A stretch of DNA of 64,000 nucleotides from Arthrobacter oryzae (GCF_030718995.1 NZ_CP132204.1:310001-374000); one strand, 5' to 3'; shown: positions 20,218 to 29,038, counted from the first letter of the stretch. Notes: generated from the letters alone by a model not told the origin. Made by a program: numbers and translations.

Positions 20218-21683
20218 AACTCTCAGATCGCCTGACCCGGTCACAAACGAATGTGACCCCTAACGAATCCGGCCAGCCCGCACAGGACACGCCTCGGGCG
20301 GTACCTGCGTCGGCCGAGCAGCAGCCGGCCGCTCCGGCCAGCACACCGCTTGCCTCAGCGTTGAATTTGGGCGGCGCCCCTGTCGTCCAGGTCTTCGATG
20401 CGCTGGCGGGCTTGAAACAACGGGCTGCGCTCGCGCTGTTTGAACGCATGGGAAATCGATCTGCAGACGCATCAGCATCGGAGGAAGACCTTCGTTCCAT
20501 GGCAGTTGAAGAACTGTCCGCCGTGATTGACCAGGAGCAGGTCCCGCTCTCCCCCGACGAACGACGGCGGCTTATCCGGGAAATTGCCGACGAGGTCATG
20601 GGCTACGGGCCGCTCCAGCGGCTACTGGAAGATCCTTCCGTTACTGAGATCATGGTCAACCGTTTTGACCAGATCTACATCGAACGGCATGGGCATCTGA
20701 CCCTGACCGGCTACCAGTTCAGTTCCGATGACCACCTGCGGAAAGTCATTGAACGGATTGTGTCGCGCGTGGGCCGGCGCATCGATGAATCCTCGCCGCT
20801 GGTCGATGCACGGCTGGAAGACGGCTCGCGTGTCAACGCGATCATACCTCCCCTGGCGGTCAACGGGCCCTCATTGACCATTCGCAAGTTCAGCCACGTG
20901 CCGTTGACGGTCCAGAACCTTATTGAGTGGGGCTCTGTCACTCCCGAAATGGCGGAGCTGCTCAGCGCGTGCGTCCGTGCGCGGCTGAACATCATCGTTT
21001 CCGGCGGCACCGGTACCGGCAAAACGACCTTGCTCAATGTCCTCTCCTCCTTCATCCCCGCCGAGGACAGGATCGTGACCATCGAGGACGCCGTCGAACT
21101 CCAACTGCAGCAGGAGCACGTGGTCCGCCTTGAAAGCAGGCCGCCAAACATCGAAGGAAAAGGTGCCGTCGGCATCCGTGAACTTGTCCGAAACTCCCTC
21201 CGCATGCGACCGGACCGGATCATCGTCGGCGAAGTCCGCGGCGGTGAGTCCTTGGACATGCTGCAGGCTATGAACACCGGCCACGACGGTTCACTCTCCA
21301 CTGTTCACGCAAACTCGCCGCGCGACGCCGTTGCCCGACTGGAGACTCTTGTGCTGATGGCCGGGATGGACTTGCCCCTTCGTGCCATTCGCGAGCAGGT
21401 TTCGTCAGCGGTGGACCTCATCATCCAAGTCACGAGGCTCCGAGACGGCAGTCGCCGGGTCACCCATGTGACGGAGGTGCAGGGCATGGAAGGAGACATC
21501 GTTACGCTCCAGGACGCGTTCCTCTTCGACTACTCCGCCGGCATGGACGCACAAGGACGCTTCCTCGGGCGGCCCGTCTCGACGGGGATACGGCCGCGGT
21601 TCCTGGACCGCTTTACAGACCTCGGCATCGCGGTGTCACCGGCCATCTTCGGCGCTACGCCCGTCGCGACAGGAAGGCGGTAG
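20214..21683 (+). CDS. tadA: TadA/CpaF secretion ATPase, first Tad locus
   Basis: 489-residue hexameric type II/IV secretion ATPase that powers Flp pilus polymerisation. A variable, Pro/Ala-rich N-terminus of about 65 residues leads to the N-terminal domain with [19 protein letters not shown]. The ATPase domain has Walker [14 protein letters not shown], an Asp box ([10 protein letters not shown]), Walker B ([11 protein letters not shown]) and a His box ([13 protein letters not shown]). ATG overlaps the tadZ stop. Confidence 0.95.
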   Translation: MKLSDRLTRSQTNVTPNESGQPAQDTPRAVPASAEQQPAAPASTPLASALNLGGAPVVQVFDALAGLKQRAALALFERMGNRSADASASEEDLRSMAVEELSAVIDQEQVPLSPDERRRLIREIADEVMGYGPLQRLLEDPSVTEIMVNRFDQIYIERHGHLTLTGYQFSSDDHLRKVIERIVSRVGRRIDESSPLVDARLEDGSRVNAIIPPLAVNGPSLTIRKFSHVPLTVQNLIEWGSVTPEMAELLSACVRARLNIIVSGGTGTGKTTLLNVLSSFIPAEDRIVTIEDAVELQLQQEHVVRLESRPPNIEGKGAVGIRELVRNSLRMRPDRIIVGEVRGGESLDMLQAMNTGHDGSLSTVHANSPRDAVARLETLVLMAGMDLPLRAIREQVSSAVDLIIQVTRLRDGSRRVTHVTEVQGMEGDIVTLQDAFLFDYSAGMDAQGRFLGRPVSTGIRPRFLDRFTDLGIAVSPAIFGATPVATGRR

Positions 21684-21685
21684 CC

Positions 21686-22627
21686 GTGGACTCGCCAGCA
21701 CTGTTCATTACGGCCCTTGTGCTGTGTTTCGGGGCGCTGCTCGTGGTGTTCCTGGTTGTCCTGAAGCCTCGTCACGGTTCGATTCCGGCCAATAGACGGC
21801 GTCCCGATGTGTATCAGGGCCAGTCAGCGATCAGCCGCGTTTCAAACACAGCGGTATCCGCCATGGGCGGCGTGATCGGCGAGTCGGGCGGCCCGTATAA
21901 CCGGGCTGTTCTGTACAACGCCGGCGTAAAGATGGCGCCCGCCGATTTCACCGTGATGGTCTTCGTGGCTTCCTTACTGGCCGGCACTGTCGTCTCGCTG
22001 CTGACGAATATACTCCTCGGAATCCTATTCGCCATCGCGACTCCGTTTCTGGCGAGGCTTGTGCTCTCCGTGCTCAGGGATAAGCGCCGGGGACGGTTTG
22101 AAGCCCAGCTCACAGATACCATCCAGATGCTGATCGGCGGCCTTCGCGTAGGCCACAGTGTCATGAGGTCGATCGAGGCGGCGGCCCAGGAGGCTGACGC
22201 CCCGACGTCGGAAGAGCTCTCCCGCGTAGTCACCGAAACGCGGGTCGGCAAGGACGCCCGTCAAGCCCTGGATGAGGTTGCAGAGCGTATGGATAGCGAG
22301 GACTTCCGCTGGATTGGACAGGCAATCCAGATCAACCGGGAGGTTGGTGGCGATCTTGCCGAGGTACTGGAAGAAGTAGCCGGCACGATCCGTGAGCGCA
22401 GCGAGATCAAGGGTCAGGTACGTTCCCTCAGCGCTGAAGGCAAAATGTCAGCCTGGATCCTGATGGCCATGCCGGTAGGTGTCGCCATGATTATCGGCAT
22501 CATGAACCCCGGTTACATGAACGTGTTCTTCACTCACCCCATCGGCATCATTTTGCTCATCGTAAGCATTCTGATGTTCGTCATCGGCGGCTTCTGGATG
22601 AGCCGCACCGTCAAAATTAAGTTCTAG
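21686..22627 (+). CDS. tadB: TadB-type inner-membrane platform protein, first Tad locus
   Basis: 313 residues with a type II secretion F domain between two pairs of hydrophobic helices. DTIQMLIGGLRVGHS is the conserved cytoplasmic motif, and QINREVGGDLAEVLEEV the second. Together with TadC it should form the membrane platform on which TadA acts. GTG start, 2 nt after the tadA stop, with AGGAAGG upstream. Confidence 0.92.
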   Translation: MDSPALFITALVLCFGALLVVFLVVLKPRHGSIPANRRRPDVYQGQSAISRVSNTAVSAMGGVIGESGGPYNRAVLYNAGVKMAPADFTVMVFVASLLAGTVVSLLTNILLGILFAIATPFLARLVLSVLRDKRRGRFEAQLTDTIQMLIGGLRVGHSVMRSIEAAAQEADAPTSEELSRVVTETRVGKDARQALDEVAERMDSEDFRWIGQAIQINREVGGDLAEVLEEVAGTIRERSEIKGQVRSLSAEGKMSAWILMAMPVGVAMIIGIMNPGYMNVFFTHPIGIILLIVSILMFVIGGFWMSRTVKIKF

Positions 22628-22638
22628 GGAGGAACGCC

Positions 22639-23517
22639 ATGACTCCGATAGCCTGGCTGATCATCGCAGCGGTTGTGCTGCCTTTGGCCTACTTCACCTG
22701 GGTTCTGGTCACGCTGGACCGGCGTGGTGCGCTGGCCGTCCAAACGAATCTTGGACAAGGCTTTACCCAGAGCTCTAACTCCGCGATCCAAAGGACCCCG
22801 ATCTTCCTGGGGATCTCCAAGCGGCTCACATCCGGCAGCTACGAAGCGAAACTGGACCGCTGGCTGGCCTTGGCAGGACGCCCGGAATCCATGCCACTGG
22901 AGAAGCTCATCATTGCGAAGCCGCTCCTCGCCCTTGGTGGCGCCATGTTCGGGTTACTTCTTATCAGCAAGTCCCCGACGCCTCCGATTTTCGGTTTGGC
23001 TCTGTTCATCACGGTGCTGTTCTACTTTGTCCCTGACCTCCTGGTCTACAACAAAGGCATCAAGCGCCAGCAGGCCATCGAACTCGAGCTGCCGAATACC
23101 CTCGACCAGATGTTGATTTCCGTTGAGGCAGGCCTGGGCTTCGAATCTGCCATGGCAAGATCGGGAGAATACGGGGGCGGGCCGCTGGCCCAGGAGCTGA
23201 TGCGGACGCTTCAAGACATCCAGGTGGGCCGCCCTCGCCAGGAAGCCTACGCCGCACTGGCGGCCCGTTCTTCCGTCCAGGACCTGCGGAGTTTCGTGCG
23301 GGCGGTGGTCCAGGCCGATAAGTACGGCATCGGCATCGCGAAGGTGCTTCGCACCCAGGCCAAGCAAGCCAGGGTCAAGCGCCGGCAACGGGCCGAAGAA
23401 AAGGCCATGAAACTGCCGGTGAAGGTCTTGTTCCCGCTCCTGCTGTTCATCTTTCCCGTGCTCTTCATCGTTCTCCTCGGCCCCGCAGCCATCAGCATCG
23501 TCGAGGCCTTGAGCTAG
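22639..23517 (+). CDS. tadC: TadC-type inner-membrane platform protein, first Tad locus
   Basis: 292 residues. An N-terminal helix is followed by two hydrophobic segments, the F-domain motif ELPNTLDQMLISVEAGLGFESA, a cytoplasmic RRQRAEEKAMKLPVKVLFP stretch and a final transmembrane helix. The start follows GGGAGG. It closes the first Tad locus; a set of hairpins and a terminator follow at 23548-23732. Confidence 0.92.
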   Translation: MTPIAWLIIAAVVLPLAYFTWVLVTLDRRGALAVQTNLGQGFTQSSNSAIQRTPIFLGISKRLTSGSYEAKLDRWLALAGRPESMPLEKLIIAKPLLALGGAMFGLLLISKSPTPPIFGLALFITVLFYFVPDLLVYNKGIKRQQAIELELPNTLDQMLISVEAGLGFESAMARSGEYGGGPLAQELMRTLQDIQVGRPRQEAYAALAARSSVQDLRSFVRAVVQADKYGIGIAKVLRTQAKQARVKRRQRAEEKAMKLPVKVLFPLLLFIFPVLFIVLLGPAAISIVEALS

Positions 23518-23547
23518 CCAACCCGCCGGAACTCCCGGCCCAAGACC

Positions 23548-23661
23548 CGGATCTCCCCGGTACCCAGAACCGTGGAGATCCGTTGCCACCCGGCGCCGAG
23601 GAGCGGGATCTCACGCCGGGCGAAGGCCCTGAGCGCGTGTGAGTGCTCGTTCAGGGCCTTC
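23548..23661 (+). repeat. Two stem-loops downstream of the first tadC
   Basis: The first stem pairs 23548-23556 with 23574-23582 (9 bp, loop 17). The second pairs 23622-23635 with 23648-23661 (14 bp, one wobble, loop 12). Neither is followed by a T run. They precede the terminator at 23696 and may protect the 3' end of the tad mRNA. Apart from these hairpins, the terminator and the start of the repeated block at 23768, the 23518-23923 interval holds no gene that I can support. Confidence 0.6.
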
Positions 23662-23695
23662 CTGGGAAACCGAAACACCCACTCACGGAGTACAT

Positions 23696-23732
23696 GAACT
23701 CCCTCAGCCCACCAGGCTGAGGGAGTTCTTTT
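23696..23732 (+). terminator. Rho-independent terminator of the first Tad locus
   Basis: A perfect 14-bp stem (23696-23709 with 23715-23728), a 5-nt loop and a TTTT run. It lies about 180 bp after tadC and about 190 bp before the second-type flp gene, so the two loci are probably separate transcripts. Confidence 0.88.
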
Positions 23733-23767
23733 GCGTGCGCCGATTTCACACCCCGGAAGCAGCCGAA

Positions 23768-24271
23768 GCGCAGACTCCACCGTGGAAAGACGCAGGAAAT
23801 ACGCAGGTCCATAAGCCTTTGCGCAGGATGTTCCAAGATCCGGCTCAAAGCCCAAATCTGCTTGCTAACTTCGTATTAGAGCTGGTGATGGACCAGCCCC
23901 CCCAACTCGCTCAGGAGTATAAAATGCTTTCACTTATCGCCACCCTCCAGACCCTCGGCTTCAACCTGAAGAACCGCCTCCGCGAGGAAAAAGGCGCCAC
24001 CGCCGTTGAATACGGCATCATGGTCGGCCTCATTTCGGTCGTCATCATTGCCGCAGTCATCCTGCTCGGCGGTCAGCTCGATGCACTCTTCGACAGCATC
24101 ACCGGCAAACTCCCCGCTGCTCCCGCTGCTCCGGCCGCGCCCTAGTCGTTCGCAGTTCCTAACGCTATTCACCTAAGTTGGGTGGTGGAGCCAAAAGGCC
24201 CACCACCCAACGTCGTCACCAAACAATTCCGAAAGGACGGCACCACATGCCCGGACATTCCGAACGCAGAG
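23768..24271 (+). repeat. Direct repeat, copy A (flp block)
   Basis: About 504 bp matching 25183-25687 with only about six visible differences, including one C-tract length change. It covers the leader, the whole flp gene and the first 25 bases of tadE. Copy A ends abruptly inside tadE, where the IS256 relic begins. Confidence 0.93.
23924..24145 (+). CDS. flp: Flp-type pilin, second type, copy A
   Basis: 73-residue prepilin. The leader ends REEKG and is cut before ATAVEYG (Glu at mature position 5). A hydrophobic helix and an unusual Pro/Ala tail (PAAPAAPAAP) follow. It differs from copy B (25342-25563) by a single residue, Phe13 against Ile13. It lies in the repeated block and is followed only by a truncated tadE, so whether it is still expressed with the locus is unclear. 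ATG at 23924. Confidence 0.9.
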   Translation: MLSLIATLQTLGFNLKNRLREEKGATAVEYGIMVGLISVVIIAAVILLGGQLDALFDSITGKLPAAPAAPAAP

Positions 24272-24309
24272 GGTCCTGGCAAGTTATCGATGGGCCTGGC
24301 TCGTGGTGA
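24247..24309 (+). pseudogene. Truncated tadE fragment next to the IS relic
   Basis: ATGCCCGGACATTCCGAACG is the same start as the intact tadE at 25663. After seven codons the sequence leaves the tadE frame at the repeat boundary (24271), and a stop follows after 20 codons in total. This is a copy of the gene start cut off by rearrangement. Confidence 0.85.
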
Positions 24310-24800
24310 GTTGATCCTGCCCTCGAACACGATCGCGAACGCGTTCAAAGCCGTCCTTTACGTCGTGGCCCAGCTGCCCGGCCCTGCCTTGGGAGTCAAG
24401 GGATCGCGTCACTAAGCCCGCCGTAGACCGAGATGCACATGTCCTCCATGCCGCGGTTCTTAATTTCCGTCAAAACCCCGCGTCAGTACTTCTCGCCTTC
24501 GCCACCGTCTCTGGCCCAGATTCCGCGAATGTTGACTTAGCCGTTCACGGTAACGCCCGGCCGACACCGAGCTTGCTGCCCACCTGCCCATCGCGGACCG
24601 TGAGGTGAACAGCAACGATGGGTAGCTCCGGGTAGACGCGGCCCAGGGGCCTGTGGGTGGATTTGGCCATACCCTCCTAGACCTTCTCGGTGATCCGGCC
24701 GGGTGTCCTGGGAGACGGTGGTCTAGATGTCGTCGAACTGCGCTGAGCGCTCTCCGGTTGTCAGGCCACAGGTTTCCGGTCTTGGTATAGGTCCTTTCTT
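24290..24800 (-). pseudogene. Decayed IS256-family (mutator-type) transposase
   Basis: No intact frame, but several IS256-type transposase segments appear in order on the minus strand. They are GLTTGE with AQFDDI (about 24730-24765), TTVSQDT, MAKSTHRPLGRVYP and VRDGQV (about 24590-24670), GVLTEIKNRGMEDMCI (about 24430-24480), VTRSLDSQGR and ALNAFAIVFEGRI (about 24300-24410). Frameshifts, stops and an internal deletion between the DDE-region motif and the C-terminal motif make it non-functional. It explains the break between the two flp copies. Recognition is from memory of family motifs. Confidence 0.8.
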
Positions 24801-25182
24801 AGGGCACGGTCGTAACCTTGCATTTCGGTCAGACCACGCCGTATCTACCGTTTTTCTTACAGTCCCCACAAAACCGGGGGACAGTCCCTATGGTGAGTGT
24901 TTGCTCAGGAAGGGGCGGTGCCGTTGGTTGCGAGAAGGCGTCCGAGCCAATAGTTGTGAAGTTGCGGGAGCCTGGGGCGATTCGGATGGTGGTTTCAGCG
25001 ATTCACTAATCAGGCCAAAATTCTGTTCCGCTCTATTTTCGTCGAAGCATTCGGACCAAATAGCGGCCACCCCACTGCAGCCTGCGCAGTCCCGTCGAAG
25101 TATGACTGCAAGACCGGATGTTCACTGACTGCGCGGGCGATGAACCCCTGTGGACGCCTGGACCGCGTCGTTGAGTGAATAG
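24801..25182. other. Non-coding stretch between the IS relic and repeat copy B
   Basis: About 380 bp with no supportable gene. Near 24868-24890 is a short dyad (GGGGGACAGTCCC type) that could be a leftover end of the insertion element. The rest shows no recognisable feature. Confidence 0.5.
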
Positions 25183-25687
25183 GCGCAGGCTCCACCGTGG
25201 AAAGACGCAGGAAATACGCAGGTCCATAAGCCTTTGCGCAGGATGTTCCAAGATCCGGCTCAAAGCCCAAATCTGCTTGCTAACTTCGTATTAGAGCTGG
25301 TGATGGACCAGCCCCCCCCAACTCGCTCAGGAGTACAAAATGCTTTCACTTATCGCCACCCTCCAGACCCTCGGCATCAACCTGAAGAACCGCCTCCGCG
25401 AGGAAAAAGGCGCCACCGCCGTTGAATACGGCATCATGGTCGGCCTCATTTCGGTCGTCATCATTGCCGCAGTCATCCTGCTCGGCGGTCAGCTCGATGC
25501 ACTCTTCGACAGCATCACCGGCAAACTCCCCGCTGCTCCCGCTGCTCCCGCCGCGCCCTAGTCGTTCGCAGTTCCTAACGCTATTCACCTAAGTTGGGTG
25601 GTGGAGCCAAAAGGCCCACCACCCAACGTCGTCACCAAACAATTCCGAAAGGACGGCACCACATGCCCGGACATTCCGAACGCGGAG
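25183..25687 (+). repeat. Direct repeat, copy B (flp block)
   Basis: Second copy of the block at 23768-24271, offset 1415-1416 bp. It runs without interruption into an intact tadE, so this is probably the original arrangement at the head of the second Tad locus. Confidence 0.93.
25342..25563 (+). CDS. flp: Flp-type pilin, second type, copy B
   Basis: 73-residue prepilin with leader REEKG, cut before ATAVEYG, one hydrophobic helix and the PAAPAAPAAP tail. ATG at 25342 follows CAGGAG. Identical to copy A except Ile13, which lies in the leader, so the predicted mature pilins are the same. It heads the intact second Tad locus. Confidence 0.92.
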
Positions 25688-26037
25688 CCGTCGCTGTCGA
25701 ATTCGCTATTGTCCTGCCCGTCCTGCTGGCATTGGTGCTGGGAATTATGGAATTCGGCAGGGCTTTCAACGCCCAGATTTCTTTGACCAACGCGGCCAGG
25801 GAAGGCGTGCGCGTCATGGCAATCTCCAATGACCCGGCCGCTGCCAGGACGGCAACAAAGAACGCGGCAGTTTCGCTCAACCCCGCACTCGCCGATTCCA
25901 ATATTTCCTTTTCGCAGCCATCATGCATACCTACCCAGCAGATAACCGTAACCATCACCTATACGCTCAGCACCATCACAGGCTTCGCCGGCCCGTTTGC
26001 TTTGACCGGAAAGGGAGTGATGTTATGCGGGGGCTAG
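25663..26037 (+). CDS. tadE: TadE-like pseudopilin, second Tad locus
   Basis: 124 residues from ATG 25663 (AAAGGA upstream). Leader SERG is followed by AVAVEFAIVLP (Glu at mature position 5), one transmembrane helix, FGRAFNAQISLTNAAREGVRV and a short exported part with two Cys. The next gene starts inside its last codons. Paralogue of the gene at 16717. Confidence 0.89.
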   Translation: MPGHSERGAVAVEFAIVLPVLLALVLGIMEFGRAFNAQISLTNAAREGVRVMAISNDPAAARTATKNAAVSLNPALADSNISFSQPSCIPTQQITVTITYTLSTITGFAGPFALTGKGVMLCGG

Positions 26038-27071
26038 AAGGCCGGACTTTGCCCGACGAAGATGAGCATGGCGGAGTCGCAGTCATCGTCGCCCTGCTCA
26101 TGGTCGTGTTACTAGGCTTTACCGCCTTGGCCGTTGACGTCGGGGCCCTCTACTCCGAACGCGCGCAGCTCCAAAACGGCGCCGATGCTTCAGCACTCGG
26201 GATCGCCCAGAAATGCGCTCGGAACCTTAGTGATCCCCAGTGCTCCTCTAGCTCTCCCCTGGCCTCGAGCTTTGCCAACCAAAATGCACTCGATGGCATG
26301 AGCAACGTTCAGTCCATCACCTTGGATACAGCGATCAGGAAGGTGACGGTGCGAACATCTGCCCGCGAAACCGGAGGGGCCGCCGATTCGGTGTCGCTGT
26401 ATTTCGCACGGGCACTCGGAATCACCAATGCAGAAGTGGGCGCCCGCTCCTCTGCAGTCTGGGGGAGCCCCAAAGCCGGACGCACTGCCTTTCCACTCGC
26501 CTTCTCCATCTGCCAGGTAAAGGACAAGATCGGCGGCACCTTGCAGCTCCTGCAGGATAAAGGAAAGAACAACAACGCAGACTGCCTCTACGGACCATCT
26601 GGCGCCGCAGTGGAGGGCGGCTTCGGCTGGCTGGTCCAGGATCCGGGCGTATGTGGGGGGACGATTGATCTCGCACTAAGTGAAGGCGGCAGCGACCCCG
26701 GGAACAACGCGCCCGGCAACTGCTCCGGCACTCTTCAGAAATGGGGCGATGAAATCACCGCCGGCCGGGATGTAACGGTCCTACTGCCCATCTTTAACAC
26801 CACCTCCGGGACCGGAAACGGCGCCAGCTACGGAATGGTGGCTTTTGCCGCCTTCAAAGTAGTTGGCTGGAAATTCAGTGGTGACACCACCCTGCCAAAT
26901 ACCTTTCAAAACAGGGCATCAACCGACACCGGCGTTACGGCAGCCACCGAATGCCGTGGTGAGTGCCGTGGCATTATCGGCCGATTTGTTAACTATGTGT
27001 CGCTCGCGGATGGCTATACCTTAGGTCCTGTGGACGCGTATGGTGCCACCATAGTGCGTATGACAAACTAG
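26025..27071 (+). CDS. TadG-like Flp pilus assembly protein, second Tad locus
   Basis: 348 residues from ATG 26025 (AGGGAG upstream), overlapping the tadE end by 13 bp exactly as in the first locus. N-terminal anchor HGGVAVIVALLMVVLLGFTA is followed by DVGALYSERAQLQNGADASA. The Cys-rich exported domain ends in ECRGECRGIIGRFVNYVSL, the motif shared with the first-locus paralogue. No MIDAS motif is seen. Confidence 0.82.
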   Translation: MRGLEGRTLPDEDEHGGVAVIVALLMVVLLGFTALAVDVGALYSERAQLQNGADASALGIAQKCARNLSDPQCSSSSPLASSFANQNALDGMSNVQSITLDTAIRKVTVRTSARETGGAADSVSLYFARALGITNAEVGARSSAVWGSPKAGRTAFPLAFSICQVKDKIGGTLQLLQDKGKNNNADCLYGPSGAAVEGGFGWLVQDPGVCGGTIDLALSEGGSDPGNNAPGNCSGTLQKWGDEITAGRDVTVLLPIFNTTSGTGNGASYGMVAFAAFKVVGWKFSGDTTLPNTFQNRASTDTGVTAATECRGECRGIIGRFVNYVSLADGYTLGPVDAYGATIVRMTN

Positions 27072-27095
27072 TAAATCCCAGTAACAGGAGAGTCA

Positions 27096-27842
27096 GTGAA
27101 GTCTCGCTTATTGGCAGGATCCGCTGCAGTCCTGCTCGGAATCATCGGAGTGATACTGGTCTTTTCCTACGCCCAAGGCGCGGACCGTCGGGCATTGGAG
27201 GGCTTGAAGCCGGTCGACGTCCTTGTAGTGCAAAAGGCCGTACCGGCCGGCACTCCTGTGGAAGCTCTCCGCGAATCTCTGGCCCTAAAACCCATGCCTG
27301 CTGACGCGGTACCGGGCAGCGCGCTAAAAAACCTGGAGACAGCCGCCGGAAAGGTCACCGGCGCTGACCTGGTGGCCGGCGAGCAACTTGTAGCAGAACG
27401 GCTGGTAGACCCAGCCGAACTCCAAACTCCGGGATCTGTTCCCGTTCCGGCAGGACTCCAGGAAGTGTCCTTTGCACTGGATCCCCAGCGCACTGTAGGC
27501 GCGCGACTCGTGGCGGGTGACACGGCCGGGGTGTTCATTTCCTTCGGCGATGGGCCACAAGACCCGAAAGTTGCGGAGGCCCATCCCGAAACCACCCAGT
27601 TCGTCTTCCACCGAGTCTTGATTACCGGAATCCAGCGGACAGCGGTGCCAACTCAAGAAGAAACCACCGACACCCCGGCACTCCCCACCGGCACCATCAT
27701 GGTTACGGTGGCCGTAGATGATGCCGCCGCTTCCCGGATTGTCTTCGGTGCCGAATTCGGCACGATCTGGTTAAGCAAGGAACCTTCGGACGCTACCCAG
27801 GGCGCCCCGGAAGTCATTCGCAAGAGCAGGATCTACAAGTGA
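27096..27842 (+). CDS. cpaB: CpaB/RcpC-type Flp pilus assembly protein (SAF domain), second Tad locus
   Basis: 248 residues. N-terminal transmembrane helix, SAF-type domain from VDVLVVQKAVPAGTPVEAL, and a C-terminal domain ending VFGAEFGTIWLSKE. GTG start after CAGGAG. The stop overlaps the GTG of the next gene (GTGA). Same architecture as the 18248 paralogue with moderate sequence divergence. Confidence 0.87.
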   Translation: MKSRLLAGSAAVLLGIIGVILVFSYAQGADRRALEGLKPVDVLVVQKAVPAGTPVEALRESLALKPMPADAVPGSALKNLETAAGKVTGADLVAGEQLVAERLVDPAELQTPGSVPVPAGLQEVSFALDPQRTVGARLVAGDTAGVFISFGDGPQDPKVAEAHPETTQFVFHRVLITGIQRTAVPTQEETTDTPALPTGTIMVTVAVDDAAASRIVFGAEFGTIWLSKEPSDATQGAPEVIRKSRIYK

Positions 27843-29038
27843 GCCGGTTCGCCCTCATTACCCCGAACGCTGATTTTGACCTCCGGCTGCGGCAGGCGGT
27901 GGCCGAGGGCCTATACGGCGCCGTTCACACCTTCGCAACCGACGTGATCCCTTCCGAACCGCAAAATTTGTTCGACCAGATGAACCAGGAACAGCCGGAA
28001 GTGCTGGTCCTTGGGCCGGAGGTACCGATTGATGACGCGCTGCGACTCGCCACTATTTTCGACGTCCGGTTTCCTGAAATTAGCGTCATTCTCGTCGCAG
28101 AAGCAAACCCGGACACCGTTCTGCAAGCCATGCGCGCCGGGATCCGGGATGTCCTGCATCCTGCCTCCGAGCCTGCCCAGATACGCGTGATCCTTGAGCG
28201 TGGCTGCCAGGCGTTTGCCAGTCGCCAGCGCACGAGCGAGGCCCAGACAGGCGACCCGACGCCCAGGGGCTTGGTCATTGGCGTCTTCTCCCCGAAAGGT
28301 GGAGTAGGCAAGACGACGATTGCTACGAATATTGCCGTGGGCCTGGGCAAAATTGCACCGATGAGCGTCGTGATCGTCGACCTGGATCTGCAGTTCGGCG
28401 ATGTGGCTTCAGGCCTGGACCTGGATCCGGAACATACGGTGACCGACGCCGTGACTCCTTCTGCCAGCCAGGATTCCCTGGTGCTCAAGGCGTTCCTGAC
28501 GGTCCATCCCGCTAGCATCTACGCGCTTTGCGCTCCAAGGAATCCTGTGGAAGCGGACGAAATCACGGTCGAGCAGATCTCCCGGTTATTGGAACAACTG
28601 GCCGGGGAATTCGACTACGTAGTAATCGATACCGCGCCCGGCCTGACCGAAACAGTGCTCACCAGCTTGGAACACTGTACTGATGCCGTCTGGGTGACGG
28701 GAATGGACGTGCCCAGTGTCCGCGGGTTGCGTTCCGGCCTGGACGTCCTGCGCCAACTGAACATCCTGCCGTCATCCCGGCACGTCGTGCTGAATATGGC
28801 CGATTCGAAATCCGGTTTGTCGGTCCAGGACGTGGAGGCAACCGTGGGCGCGCCCGTAGACATCAGCGTTGCCCGTTCCAAGGCTGTGGCCTACTCCACC
28901 AACCGCGGGGTTCCCATCCTCCAGAACGCGCGCAAGGATCCCGCAGTTAAGGCTTTACAGCGCTTGGTGGAGAGATTCAATCCTGCCTGGCGCCTCAAGG
29001 CCCAGCGCCAGCAGCACCGAAGGGTAGTCGTACGATGA
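27839..29038 (+). CDS. tadZ: TadZ/CpaE ParA-like ATPase, second Tad locus
   Basis: 399 residues, the same length as its paralogue at 19018. Atypical receiver-like N-terminus (VLGPEVPIDDALRLATIF), deviant Walker A SPKGGVGKTT, DLDLQFGDVASGLDL and VVIDTAPGLTETVL. GTG start; the end overlaps the tadA ATG. Confidence 0.92.
   Translation: MSRFALITPNADFDLRLRQAVAEGLYGAVHTFATDVIPSEPQNLFDQMNQEQPEVLVLGPEVPIDDALRLATIFDVRFPEISVILVAEANPDTVLQAMRAGIRDVLHPASEPAQIRVILERGCQAFASRQRTSEAQTGDPTPRGLVIGVFSPKGGVGKTTIATNIAVGLGKIAPMSVVIVDLDLQFGDVASGLDLDPEHTVTDAVTPSASQDSLVLKAFLTVHPASIYALCAPRNPVEADEITVEQISRLLEQLAGEFDYVVIDTAPGLTETVLTSLEHCTDAVWVTGMDVPSVRGLRSGLDVLRQLNILPSSRHVVLNMADSKSGLSVQDVEATVGAPVDISVARSKAVAYSTNRGVPILQNARKDPAVKALQRLVERFNPAWRLKAQRQQHRRVVVR

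Noticed and set aside
24182..24415. A 77-codon plus frame after flp copy A
   Set aside because: Its second half is antisense to the C-terminal motifs of the transposase relic, and its first half is the leader of tadE.
24727..25128. A 133-codon plus frame between the flp copies
   Set aside because: It overlaps the antisense IS256 relic, has no domain or good ribosome-binding site, and is taken as a chance frame.
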